Origin: Fischerella sp. CENA71
GTDB taxonomy: Bacteria > Cyanobacteriota > Cyanobacteriia > Cyanobacteriales > Nostocaceae
Length of the DNA stretch: 33,151 bases
NCBI GenBank assembly: GCA_024239075.1
Contig: JANBVI010000072.1
Span: forward strand, 64,622-97,772
Direction of reading: 5' to 3'
Made by a program: the position numbers and the translations under genes. The notes below the pieces were generated by a model. That model had not been told where the DNA came from. It did not search any database and saw only the letters and a program-made list of their open reading frames with translations. Below are positions 25,476 through 33,151 of this stretch, piece by piece; position 1 is the stretch's first letter, and the number at the start of each line of letters is the position of its first letter.

Positions 25476-28400
25476 ATGAAAAGTACCCACTCTAAAAATT
25501 TTATTTTGTTAGAGGTGATAGTTGGATTACTGGGTTGTGTGGGAGCGAATGTCAACATCACCACTCCTGTCTTTGCTCAAGTAATTGCCGACCCATCCCT
25601 TGGCACCACCGTCAACCAAAACGACTCAACCTATCAAATTACAGGCGGAACAAATGTTGGTGGTAGAAACTTATTTCACAGTTTCAGTCGTTTTGATGTT
25701 CCTGACAAAGGTGTTGCTAATTTTCTCAATGAGTCAGGAACTGTTAATATTTTTTCGCGAGTCACTGGGAAAACGCCTTCTGATATCCAAGGATTGATTC
25801 GCGCGCAGGGTAGTGCAAATTTATTTTTGATGAATCCCAATGGAATTGTATTTGGGCGAAATGCGCGGCTGGATGTTGGTGGTTCGTTTATAGCGACGAC
25901 GGCGGAAGCTATCAACTTTGCGAATGGTCAACAATTCAAAGCAATTTCTTCCCAAGCTCCATCCCTACTGACTATTAGTGTGCCTCTTGGTTTGCAATTT
26001 GGGGCAAATCCAGGAAAAATTCAAGTACAAGGGTCAGGTCATAATCTCAGTTATTCAGAAACAGGCTCGACTATTCGATCTCAGGTTCCGGGACTGCAAG
26101 TGCAACCACAGAAAACTTTAGCGCTTGTGGGTGGTGATGTAATTTTAGAAGGCGGTAATCTTAGGGCAGAGTCAGGAAGAATTGAATTAGGAAGTGTAGC
26201 TTTGCCCGGATTGGTAAGTCTGGCTCAGAATGATTCTGGATTTGCTTTGGGTTATTCAGATGTGCAGAATTTTGGGAAAATTCTACTTTCTAAAACAGCT
26301 TTAGCAGATGTTAGTGGTGAGAGTGGTGGCAAAATCCAGGTGCAAAGTGGTCAACTTTCGTTACGTGATGGTTCAGCAATTTTGTCTATAACTCAAGGTT
26401 CAAAATCAGGCAAAAGTTTCACCATCAACGCGAAAGACTCCGTCGAACTTATTGGAGAATCATCAGATAATCGGTATGCCAGCAGTTTTTCTACTGAAGC
26501 ACAAGGTAATGGCTCCACCGGAGATATGAAGATTAATACAAGAAAGTTAATCATCACAGATGGTGCATATATCCAAAATTATTCTTTTTCTGGAGGAAAT
26601 GGAGGAAATCTTACTATACAAGCTTCAGATTCTGTGGATATTATAGGAAGAGGTTTGTTTAAAAGTGGTTTGTATACTGGAGCCAGCAATACTGGCAATG
26701 CAGGCAACTTAACAATCACTACTGGGAATTTGATAGTAAGGGATGGGGCAAGGATAACTTCTGATACAAGCGCTCAGGGAAATGCTGGAAATTTGCTCAT
26801 ACAGACTGAACGATTTAGTGTCTTCAATAGTCAAATAAGTGCCAGTACCTTTGGTAAAGGAGATGCAGCAAATTTAACAGTTCATGCTTCAGAATCTGTG
26901 GAGTTAAGTGGAGAAGATCCTACCGGATTTCCTGGTGGTTTATTTGCTCAAATTGACATAGAAGGACAAAGGAACGGAAGCAAATTAATAATTGAAACAA
27001 AGCGTTTGAGTGTCAGCGATGGTAGTAAAATTCAAGTTTCTACCTTTGGAGAAGGAAATTCAGGAGATTTATTTATTCGTGCTTCTGACATAGACATTTT
27101 TGAGACATCGATTAATAACTTTTTTTCTACTGGCATTTTTTCGGAAGTTTCTCTAGCAAAAACTCCTAATTCGCCTGAAATCTTAGCAAGAGGTAAAGGT
27201 AATGCTGGTAATTTAACAATTGAAACCGAACGATTAAGAATTAGAGATGGCGGTCAAGTATCAGTTTCTACTTATAATTTAGGTAATGCTGGTACTTTAA
27301 CTGTAAAAGCTAGTGATTCAATTGAGGTATTAGGGATAGAAGATAACAGTACATTTAGAAATTTTAGAAATGTTAGTTTCTTAGGTGCAGAGGTTAAAGA
27401 AGGAGCTACAGGAAGAGGAGGCAACCTCAAAATTCAAACTGGACGTTTGAGTGTCAAAGATGGAGCACAAGTGTCAGTGAATACCTTTGGTGCTGGCAAT
27501 GCAGGAAATTTGTTCTTACAAGCAAGGGATTTTGTAGAAGTTGTAGGTACATCATCAGATAATCAGTTTAAGAGTCAATTGAGTGCTGCGGTTGGGCAAA
27601 ATAGCACAGGTCGCGGCGGACGTATAGCAATTGAAACTAGAGACATCAGCATTAGAGATGGTGGTATAATCACTAGTAGCAGTGAAGGACAAAAGAGCGC
27701 AGGCAATATCACTGTTAATGTCAACAGAACCTTACAAGCCAATAATGGTGATATCTCTACTACTTCCACTCAATCTTCAGGTGGTGCTATTGACATAACT
27801 GCTAGAAATATTCACCTACAGAATGACAGTGATATCACTACCAACGTTTTTACTGGTAGAGGGGGTGGGGGTAATATTAACCTAACTGCCGATTCGATCA
27901 TTGCTCTTAATGATAACGATATTTTGGCATTTGCTCGTGATGGCAAAGGTGGAGATATAACCTTGAATACTCCTGCTTTTTTCGGTTATCGCTATCAACC
28001 TGTACCTGTTGGCACTGACCTTACTACCCTTGATGGCAATGATCGTGTTGATATTAATGCTAGTGGTGCAGTATCTGGAGTTATCACCTTGCCTGAAAGG
28101 AGCTTTCTGCAAAATAGCCTGACAGAGTTACCCCAAAACACCATCGACACTAATACCTTAATTGCCAACAGCTGTATTGCGCGCAGCTCAAGGCAAGAAG
28201 GCACTTTCACAATTACGGGTTCCGGTGGTTTACCCTATCATCCTGGAGATGCATTCATTTCACCCTATCCCACTGGTGATATACAGCGTGTAAAACCTAA
28301 TACATCAACTCCTTGGAAAAAAGGTGATCCCATTATTGAGCCAACAGGGGTGTATCGATTCGAAAATGGCTCCTTAGTAATGAGTCGAGAGTGTATTTAA
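25476..28400 (+). CDS. Two-partner secretion exoprotein (TpsA, filamentous haemagglutinin N-terminal domain)
   Basis: A 974-residue secreted protein. The N-terminus has a hydrophobic segment (about 9-25) and a likely cleavage after VFAQ at 32-35. The TPS secretion domain follows (about 36-160), with QITGGTNVGGRNLFHSFSRF and the conserved NPNGI at 120-124. The body is a series of beta-helix-type repeats of about 60-70 residues with recurring GNAGNL, RDG and VSTFG units. The C-terminus has SCIARSSRQEGTFTITGSGGLP, common to cyanobacterial members. It is exported to the cell surface or medium by the next gene product. The function could be adhesion, biofilm or contact interaction; none can be assigned from the sequence. 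At 974 residues it is short for the haemagglutinin family. Confidence 0.93.
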   Translation: MKSTHSKNFILLEVIVGLLGCVGANVNITTPVFAQVIADPSLGTTVNQNDSTYQITGGTNVGGRNLFHSFSRFDVPDKGVANFLNESGTVNIFSRVTGKTPSDIQGLIRAQGSANLFLMNPNGIVFGRNARLDVGGSFIATTAEAINFANGQQFKAISSQAPSLLTISVPLGLQFGANPGKIQVQGSGHNLSYSETGSTIRSQVPGLQVQPQKTLALVGGDVILEGGNLRAESGRIELGSVALPGLVSLAQNDSGFALGYSDVQNFGKILLSKTALADVSGESGGKIQVQSGQLSLRDGSAILSITQGSKSGKSFTINAKDSVELIGESSDNRYASSFSTEAQGNGSTGDMKINTRKLIITDGAYIQNYSFSGGNGGNLTIQASDSVDIIGRGLFKSGLYTGASNTGNAGNLTITTGNLIVRDGARITSDTSAQGNAGNLLIQTERFSVFNSQISASTFGKGDAANLTVHASESVELSGEDPTGFPGGLFAQIDIEGQRNGSKLIIETKRLSVSDGSKIQVSTFGEGNSGDLFIRASDIDIFETSINNFFSTGIFSEVSLAKTPNSPEILARGKGNAGNLTIETERLRIRDGGQVSVSTYNLGNAGTLTVKASDSIEVLGIEDNSTFRNFRNVSFLGAEVKEGATGRGGNLKIQTGRLSVKDGAQVSVNTFGAGNAGNLFLQARDFVEVVGTSSDNQFKSQLSAAVGQNSTGRGGRIAIETRDISIRDGGIITSSSEGQKSAGNITVNVNRTLQANNGDISTTSTQSSGGAIDITARNIHLQNDSDITTNVFTGRGGGGNINLTADSIIALNDNDILAFARDGKGGDITLNTPAFFGYRYQPVPVGTDLTTLDGNDRVDINASGAVSGVITLPERSFLQNSLTELPQNTIDTNTLIANSCIARSSRQEGTFTITGSGGLPYHPGDAFISPYPTGDIQRVKPNTSTPWKKGDPIIEPTGVYRFENGSLVMSRECI

Positions 28401-28422
28401 CGAAGATAGGAGGGGGCAATAA

Positions 28423-30243
28423 ATGCCCAGATATCACGTTTGGTGTGAGGTTTGTCTGCTAGCTTTTCAACAATACCGAAGGCAAGCTAATCATATATTT
28501 TCTGACATTAGCTCATTTACGCAAGCCAAATATCTGTTACCTTTTGCTTTGCTTATTTTCACCCCCAGTTTCATTCTCTTCCCGCACTTTAGCTATGCTC
28601 AATCCACACCCCCAGGAGTAAAAATTCCCCCCACCACTCCAGATATTATTGAACGCACTCTTCCACAACCAACTATCTCACCTAGTCCTCCCCCACTCTT
28701 CCCTTCTCCTTCTCCCACGCCTTTCCCCTCTTCCCCAACGCCACAGCCACCTGATGTTACTTTTCCCACCACTGAAAGTTTTTTTGTCAAAACAATTGAA
28801 GTCTTAGGAAGTACTGTTTTACAAAATGAAATTACAAAGTTAAAACAATCCTTTGAAAATAAGCAAGTAACTTTTGCAGAGTTAATTCAATTACGTTCGG
28901 GAATTACTAAACTCTACATTAAAAATGGATATATTACTAGTGGTGCATTTTTACCAAGCAATCAGGATATTACTGATGGTGTAGTGCAAATTCAGGTAGT
29001 CGAAGGGGAACTTGAGAAAATTGAACTGAGTGGACTCAAAAGGTTGCAACCAGGATATGTGCGATCGCGCTTAGAAAAAGCTGCTACTATTCCCTTAAAG
29101 CAGCAACGCTTGGAAAAAGCACTACAACTATTACAAATTGATCCCTTAATTCAACGGGTGAACGCTGAGTTGACGGCAGGTAGCAGTCCTGGTCGTAATA
29201 TCTTACAGGTAAAAATCACAGAAGCTCCTGCTTTTCATGCTGGAGTATTTACGGCTAATAATCAATCTCCCAGCATTGGTTCAGTGCAAATTGGGGCCTT
29301 TATCGCTCATGATAACTTATCTGGTTTAGGCGATCGCCTCAATGCTGAGTATGGAATTACAGAAGGACTAAATCTATATGACATCAACTACTCCATCCCT
29401 GTGAATGCGATGAATGGTACTATTGGCTTGAGAGTCAGCAATAGTGACAGTCGTATTATCGAAAATATTTTCCGCAACTTAGATATCAAAAGTGAGACAC
29501 AAACTTATTCTCTAAGTTTTCGTCAGCCTTTATACAGGTCTGCTCAAACTGAATTTGCTGTTGGTATCGCTTTAGATTTACGTCGCAGCCAAACCTTCCT
29601 CCTGGGTGACATTCCCTTTTCTTTTTCAGAAGGACCGGAAAATGGCGAATCAAAAGTTACAGTAATTCGATTTTCCCAAGATTGGGTAGAACGTACTGCC
29701 ACAAGAGTGTTAGCAGCACGCTCTCAATTTAGTCTAGGTATAGATGCTTTTGATGCTACAATCAATAATACGGGTACTGATGGGCGTTTTTTCTCTTGGT
29801 TAGGGCAATTTCAGTGGGTGCAGCGCCTATCACCTCAAACTTCACTGGTAGCACGAGTCAATGCTCAACTGACGCCAGATTCTTTATTACCGATAGAACA
29901 ATTTGTAATTGGAGGAGTAGATACTGTACGGGGATATCGTCAAAATGAAATAGTTGCTGATAACGGTATCACCTTTAGTATCGAGATTCGCATCCCATTG
30001 ATATCTAACCCTAATACCTTACAGATAGCGCCTTTTTTTGATGTAGGTACAGCTTGGAATCATCGTGGGGGAACCCCCGAACCGCAGACAATTGCTGGTT
30101 TGGGCTTAGGTTTGCTTTGGCAGCCAAGCCGAGATTTGAACTTGCGTTTAGACTATGGTATTCCTTTAAGGGCAATTGATGATCGTGGAGATACACTGCA
30201 AGATAAAGGTCTTTACTTTTTATTACAGTATCAGCCGTTTTGA
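28423..30243 (+). CDS. TpsB outer-membrane transporter (ShlB/FhaC/HecB family)
   Basis: A 606-residue outer-membrane protein that secretes the upstream TpsA. A long N-terminal region ends in a hydrophobic stretch (37-54) and a probable cleavage near FSYAQS. A Pro/Ser-rich linker (about 62-112) comes next, then POTRA domains (about 118-270; FVKTIEVLGSTVLQ, VVEGELEKIELSGLKRL), and a 16-stranded-barrel-type C-terminal domain with the conserved VDTVRGYRQNE segment and a terminal FLLQYQPF. It begins 22 bases after TpsA with a strong AGGAGG site. The n-region of 36 residues before the hydrophobic core is unusually long for a signal peptide; extended signal peptides are known in two-partner systems. 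Confidence 0.94.
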   Translation: MPRYHVWCEVCLLAFQQYRRQANHIFSDISSFTQAKYLLPFALLIFTPSFILFPHFSYAQSTPPGVKIPPTTPDIIERTLPQPTISPSPPPLFPSPSPTPFPSSPTPQPPDVTFPTTESFFVKTIEVLGSTVLQNEITKLKQSFENKQVTFAELIQLRSGITKLYIKNGYITSGAFLPSNQDITDGVVQIQVVEGELEKIELSGLKRLQPGYVRSRLEKAATIPLKQQRLEKALQLLQIDPLIQRVNAELTAGSSPGRNILQVKITEAPAFHAGVFTANNQSPSIGSVQIGAFIAHDNLSGLGDRLNAEYGITEGLNLYDINYSIPVNAMNGTIGLRVSNSDSRIIENIFRNLDIKSETQTYSLSFRQPLYRSAQTEFAVGIALDLRRSQTFLLGDIPFSFSEGPENGESKVTVIRFSQDWVERTATRVLAARSQFSLGIDAFDATINNTGTDGRFFSWLGQFQWVQRLSPQTSLVARVNAQLTPDSLLPIEQFVIGGVDTVRGYRQNEIVADNGITFSIEIRIPLISNPNTLQIAPFFDVGTAWNHRGGTPEPQTIAGLGLGLLWQPSRDLNLRLDYGIPLRAIDDRGDTLQDKGLYFLLQYQPF

Positions 30244-30280
30244 AGCCAACTAGGTGGATGCCTAAGCCAAGGACTCATCC

Positions 30281-30306
30281 CCCTGACTCTTTCAAGGGTC
30301 GCAGGG
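30281..30306 (+). terminator. Possible terminator after TpsB
   Basis: CCCTG (30281-30285) and CAGGG (30302-30306) pair, extended inside by ACTC/GGGT with a two-base bulge. It lies 38 bases after the stop codon. The following bases TGTTTCAT are only moderately T-rich. Confidence 0.4.
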
Positions 30307-30373
30307 TGTTTCATACAAAGAAAGAAAAAACTTTATTGTAATACCTGTCTAAACCCTACTCTGTGTCTTTCTA

Positions 30374-30493
30374 GAAGAGCCGCACCCAAATCGTTTAACA
30401 AACTTACCAGAAATACCATGACTTTGGCATCAAGTTGCGATCGCCCTAATGATTCTCACTGGTCGTAGACAGTCCGAGATTATATCTAGTTAA
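30374..30493 (+). pseudogene. Possible remnant of a tyrosine recombinase or telomere-resolvase-like gene
   Basis: Translation gives NLPEIP, then a stop, then LWHQVAIALMILTGRRQSEI before a second stop. The segment ALMILTGRRQSEI resembles the helix carrying the first catalytic Arg of tyrosine recombinases (LLLTGLRxSEI). There is no start codon and no supporting frame either side. This is similarity by eye over about 20 residues and could be chance. Confidence 0.25.
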
Positions 30494-30639
30494 AACGGCA
30501 CGATGGAGACATAGCGATCGCGCATCCAGTCATCGCCATGCGACGGAAGCTTACAATGCTGATTGTTTTGTGATTGACATAGAAGAAATGAAGATTATTT
30601 GCCAATAAGCGCAATTTTATTTGTTATGGTACGAAAAAA

Positions 30640-30660
30640 TCCACTTGAAAAACAAGTGGA
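30640..30660. repeat. Perfect 8-bp hairpin
   Basis: TCCACTTG, a loop of five A, and CAAGTGGA. No gene ends close by, so it is either part of an RNA or a decayed repeat. Confidence 0.55.
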
Positions 30661-30685
30661 CTAATTACTTACTTGACCGAAAGTC

Positions 30686-30715
30686 GACAGTTTATTAGCA
30701 GTTTAATAAACTGTC
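30686..30715. repeat. Perfect 12-bp inverted repeat
   Basis: GACAGTTTATTA (30686-30697) and TAATAAACTGTC (30704-30715) are perfect complements around a six-base loop. There is no T-run and no nearby gene end. It could be an operator, an RNA hairpin or a mobile element trace. Confidence 0.6.
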
Positions 30716-30790
30716 ATAAAAATTTATAACATTGATAGGTCGAGATTTTGACAAAAATAGTTGTTGTGGCGTAAAACTTAAAATTTACTT

Positions 30791-30818
30791 TTGACAAACT
30801 TTATATAAGTAGTATATG
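30791..30818 (+). promoter_or_regulatory. Sigma-70-like promoter for a candidate small RNA
   Basis: TTGACA (30791-30796) is a perfect -35 hexamer; TATATG (30813-30818) stands 16 bases on as a passable -10. No open reading frame follows; a hairpin and T-rich run lie about 130 bases downstream. Confidence 0.4.
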
Positions 30819-30824
30819 AGTGGT

Positions 30825-30950
30825 GTGATCGCACCTCAAAACCCTTAGAACTTTCTTATTATCATTTACTAAGTTTATTGAAATTGTTTTGTGTTTCTCA
30901 ACAACTTCAATACCTCCTTATTCCCTCTTGTTGGTAGGAGGGATTTTATT
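30825..30950 (+). ncRNA. Candidate small non-coding RNA
   Basis: The stretch starts after the promoter-like pair, with a possible 5' stem (GGTG/CACC around 30822-30835). It ends with TCCCTC (30922-30927) pairing to GAGGGA (30938-30943) followed by TTTTATTT. It contains CCTCC at 30913-30917, complementary to a Shine-Dalgarno sequence. No coding potential is seen. Start and ends are estimates. I do not recognise a known family. Confidence 0.35.
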
Positions 30951-31035
30951 TAAATAGAGAAAATACTTATATTTTTCTTACTTCTATTTAGTATGTTTTT
31001 ATCAAGGTGTCTAACGCCTATCCTGTATACTTTTA

Positions 31036-31066
31036 TTCCCCCCTGTACTAACAGGAGGGAATTTTT
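31036..31066 (+). terminator. Terminator-type hairpin with T-run, possibly of a second small RNA
   Basis: TTCCCCCCTGT and ACAGGAGGGAA pair with one mismatch around ACTA, followed by TTTTT. This is the best intrinsic terminator in the window. About 110 bases separate it from the similar C-rich/GGAGGG hairpin at 30922, and no gene lies between, which suggests a tandem pair of small RNA units. A stem AGGTGT/ACGCCT lies at about 31004-31019. Confidence 0.6.
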
Positions 31067-31302
31067 GTAGTTAGCCCATCAACTACTAAAGTGAACATTT
31101 TACCCAAAAACAGATTATGTAGAGTATAAAAGATGGTTATTAGCATTACATATACGGACAATGAACAATAAGTGGGCAGTTAAACGTATCAGTGTAAACC
31201 TGGTATCTTGAAGCTGAAACACTTGAATCATCCTCCAACATTATCCTCTGACCTTCGATGAGTGAGGGGTATGTTGTATGTGGTGCGTGTGGTGTGGGGG
31301 CT

Positions 31303-31416
31303 CAATACTGCTCGGATAAGACAAATCGATTGACATTTAAACCCACCAGAGACGCGCCATGGCGCGTCTCTACATGGCCCAAATTATGACGAAAAATCCT
31401 TAACCGAGAAATATTG
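31303..31416. mobile_element. 114-bp MITE, second copy of the 3783-3903 family
   Basis: The left end CAATACTGCTCGGATAAG and the right end read on the other strand, CAATATTTCTCGGTTAAG, match at 15 of 18 positions. The centre is a perfect 24-bp palindrome (31348-31371) whose core is CCATGG, as in the first copy. The flanks TGTGGGGGCT (31293-31302) and TGCGGGGGCT (31417-31426) match at 9 of 10, a slightly decayed 10-bp target duplication. It lies in gene-free DNA. Confidence 0.8.
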
Positions 31417-31426
31417 TGCGGGGGCT

Positions 31427-31717
31427 AATCCATCAAAAATACGACAGAATTGGATTGAGCGTGCTGGCTCGATCTGGTGCGCTGCTAAGATAAGATATTG
31501 CATTGCTCGAATACGTTCCATTCATTGCCACATCCGACAGTTCCACAGACGAAATGAAGTGACCTGTTTCATCGCTTGCTTCTTTGTTAGTCGTAAATCA
31601 TTTTAGGGAAACATATATTTACGGGAGCATCCCAATTTCTTCAATATACCACTGAGGGTTTAAATCCGTAGCTCTCATAGCATAAGTCGTGTGAATGACG
31701 GCTCAATAAATCAAACT
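31427..31717. other. Gene-free stretch
   Basis: No frame with a start, ribosome-binding site and plausible protein was found on either strand. No RNA gene or recognised repeat was seen. Confidence 0.5.
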
Positions 31718-31771
31718 GTCTGTTTAAGCAGACTTAGCTATGAGACTGCGATTTGAATCGCAGGAGTTTTT
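31718..31771. repeat. Two-hairpin dispersed repeat with terminal T-run
   Basis: GTCTG/CAGAC (31718-31733), the linker TTAGCTATGA, then CTGCGAT-TTGA-ATCGCAG (31746-31763), followed by GAGTTTTT. The two-hairpin design with a TTAGCTAT linker resembles dispersed repeats of Nostoc-type genomes. It might act as a terminator; it ends 109 bases before the kinase gene. Confidence 0.55.
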
Positions 31772-31880
31772 GAAAATTTAGGATGCTTCCAGAAATTTAT
31801 TAGTGTACAAAAAAGCTAATGCAAAATCTAAATAGATAAACAGTATAAACAAAAACTTTAATATATTTGGTTTAGTTAAA

Positions 31881-32984
31881 ATGAACAGAATACTAATTAT
31901 AGAAGACGAACCTCAAATTCGAGCAAATTTAGAGGAAATTCTCCAACTAGCAGATTTTGATACCTTGACAGCTCCGAACGGTCAGATTGGATTGGAAATG
32001 GCAAAAACACAACTACCAGATTTAATTATCTGTGACATCATGATGCCAGAATTAGACGGTTATGGTGTACTGTCTGCTCTACATCAAGATGAAGCAACTA
32101 CTAATATTCCTGTGATTCTTTTGACTGCGAAAGCAGAACGTTCAGATTTTCGTCATGGAATGCAACTAGGAGCTGATGATTATTTGACAAAACCATTTAC
32201 AACTGAAGAACTACTCAGCGCGGTGACTATTCGTTTGGAAAAACAAGCTGCGGTTGAACGTCATTCTCAAGCTAAACTAGATGAATTACGAAATAATATT
32301 GCTCATTCATTACCTCATGAATTAAATACGCCTTTGAATGGCATTCTTGGTATGTCACAATTGCTCATAGAAAATCGTGAACTAATGGATGAATCTGAAG
32401 AAATTAATATTGCAGAATCAATTTACACGTCTGCTCATCGATTGCATAAATTAACTAAAAGATTTTTACTTTATAGTAATCTTGAATTAATACTCAAAGA
32501 TTCGGAAAAAACACGTCTTATTAGAGAAAAATCAGAAAAGTGCCTTTCTCAAGAGATGATCATGAATGTGTCTCTTAAGACAGCTAAAAATTTCGGTAGA
32601 GAGAAAGATTTAAAGCTCGAACTCCAAGAATCTATTATAAAAATTCCAGAGTCAAAATTGGATAATCTTATTGAAGAACTAATAGACAATGCCTTTAAAT
32701 TTTCTTTACCAGGTAGCGAAGTTCGAGTAGTGAGTAATGTGACTGCCAGTAAATTAAATTTATATGTGATTGATCATGGGAGAGGAATGACAGTTGATGA
32801 GATTGAGAGAATAGGAGCTTTTATGCAATTTCATCGTAAGTCATATGAACAACAAGGCTCTGGCTTAGGACTGGCGATCGTTCAATACATAATGAAATTA
32901 TATAATGGCGAATTCATGATAGAAAGCAAACCTCAAGAACAAACTGTTATAAGGGTTGTTATACCAAGTTTGCAGAATTTGTAG
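31881..32984 (+). CDS. Hybrid receiver-histidine kinase (REC-HisKA-HATPase)
   Basis: A 367-residue soluble signalling protein. The N-terminal receiver (about 3-120) has acidic residues E8/D9/E10, phospho-acceptor D52 in CDIMMPELDG, and K104 in LTKPF. A dimerisation/phosphoacceptor helix follows with H146 in SLPHELNTPLNGI. The ATPase domain has its N-box IEELIDNAFKFS, G1 box DHGRGM and G2 box GSGLGLAIV. There is no membrane segment or sensor domain, so its input is phosphorylation of its own receiver by another kinase, as in cyanobacterial phosphorelays. No ribosome-binding site is evident. The stop codon lies within the start of a dispersed repeat at 32981. Its partners are unknown, and nothing links it directly to the clusters upstream. 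Confidence 0.92.
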   Translation: MNRILIIEDEPQIRANLEEILQLADFDTLTAPNGQIGLEMAKTQLPDLIICDIMMPELDGYGVLSALHQDEATTNIPVILLTAKAERSDFRHGMQLGADDYLTKPFTTEELLSAVTIRLEKQAAVERHSQAKLDELRNNIAHSLPHELNTPLNGILGMSQLLIENRELMDESEEINIAESIYTSAHRLHKLTKRFLLYSNLELILKDSEKTRLIREKSEKCLSQEMIMNVSLKTAKNFGREKDLKLELQESIIKIPESKLDNLIEELIDNAFKFSLPGSEVRVVSNVTASKLNLYVIDHGRGMTVDEIERIGAFMQFHRKSYEQQGSGLGLAIVQYIMKLYNGEFMIESKPQEQTVIRVVIPSLQNL

Positions 32985-33030
32985 TGAGGACTTTAGTCCT
33001 TAAAGATGTAATAAAATAGGACTAAAGTCC
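32981..33030. repeat. Dispersed repeat / hairpin overlapping the kinase stop codon
   Basis: GTAGTGAGGACTTTAGTCCT (32981-33000) is an exact copy of 24476-24495. Its last 13 bases are perfectly complementary to AGGACTAAAGTCC at 33018-33030. The repeat supplies the stop codon of the kinase (TAG at 32982-32984) and may serve as its terminator. Confidence 0.7.
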
Positions 33031-33097
33031 CTGACGGGGCGACAAAATAGCCTGAAAAGCTCATGAGATAAAGTATGTAGCAATTTATGGTAAGAAA

Positions 33098-33131
33098 AGA
33101 TAGGTCTCATGAGTGTCAATAAGACCTATCT
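33098..33131. repeat. 10-bp inverted repeat near the right edge
   Basis: AGATAGGTCT (33098-33107) and AGACCTATCT (33122-33131) are perfect complements with a 14-base loop. There is no T-run. The bases from 33031 to the window end hold no gene that I can see. Confidence 0.5.
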
Positions 33132-33151
33132 AATGACAATATTGCCTGAAT

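Noticed and set aside
31485..31625. Short frame on the plus strand rich in Arg/Cys/His
   Set aside because: No start, no ribosome-binding site, no recognisable domain; probably non-coding.
1..33151. CRISPR arrays, tRNA and rRNA genes
   Set aside because: No regularly spaced direct repeats, and no cloverleaf or rRNA-like stretches were found by reading.

Overview
The window looks like chromosomal DNA of a filamentous cyanobacterium (Nostocales type). Four things point to this: about 18 copies of the HIP1 octamer GCGATCGC scattered through the sequence, an AT-rich background, cyanobacteria-typical families (Mo-nitrogenase C-terminal domain protein, CHAT-TPR protein, filamentous haemagglutinin with NPNGI motif, REC-histidine kinase hybrid), and short dispersed palindromic repeats of the kind common in these genomes. 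No species can be named from the sequence alone.

Region 1 (1-570): the 5' part of a response regulator gene on the minus strand, then a divergent promoter region. Region 2 (571-17965): a plus-strand run of eleven genes with gaps of 13-203 bases and no convincing terminator, read here as one biosynthetic operon. It encodes a cyanobacterial-type FAD-dependent halogenase, three tandem paralogous cytochrome P450s, a tryptophanase, a kynurenine 3-monooxygenase-family hydroxylase, a fused anthranilate synthase, a cyclic-peptide-exporter-type ABC transporter, an O-methyltransferase, a PyrH-like tryptophan 5-halogenase and a bifunctional riboflavin kinase/FAD synthetase. No NRPS or PKS gene is present. 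The simplest reading is a halogenated indole/tryptophan natural product pathway. Anthranilate synthase raises tryptophan supply, the PyrH-like enzyme makes 5-halotryptophan, tryptophanase releases (halo)indole, the P450s couple or oxidise aromatic rings, the second halogenase, hydroxylase and methyltransferase decorate the product, and RibF supplies FAD to three flavoenzymes. The logic recalls the aetokthonotoxin pathway (halogenase + P450 + tryptophanase), but the gene set differs.

Region 3 (18090-21599): a MacAB-like tripartite efflux operon (membrane fusion protein, permease, ATPase), possibly exporting the product. Region 4 (21687-30243): a minus-strand CHAT-TPR protein, a small Mo-nitrogenase C-terminal domain protein, and a two-partner secretion pair (TpsA haemagglutinin, TpsB transporter). 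Region 5 (30244-31880): 1.6 kb without an intact gene, holding hairpins, a possible recombinase remnant, one or two candidate small RNAs and a MITE. Region 6 (31881-33151): a REC-histidine kinase hybrid and repeats.

Two short elements (3783-3903 and 31303-31416) share terminal inverted repeats and a central palindrome and are each flanked by a 10-bp target duplication. They define a MITE family, and one copy landed on the stop codon of the first P450 gene. All three P450s lack the usual acid-alcohol pair of the I helix, which fits ring coupling rather than ordinary hydroxylation.
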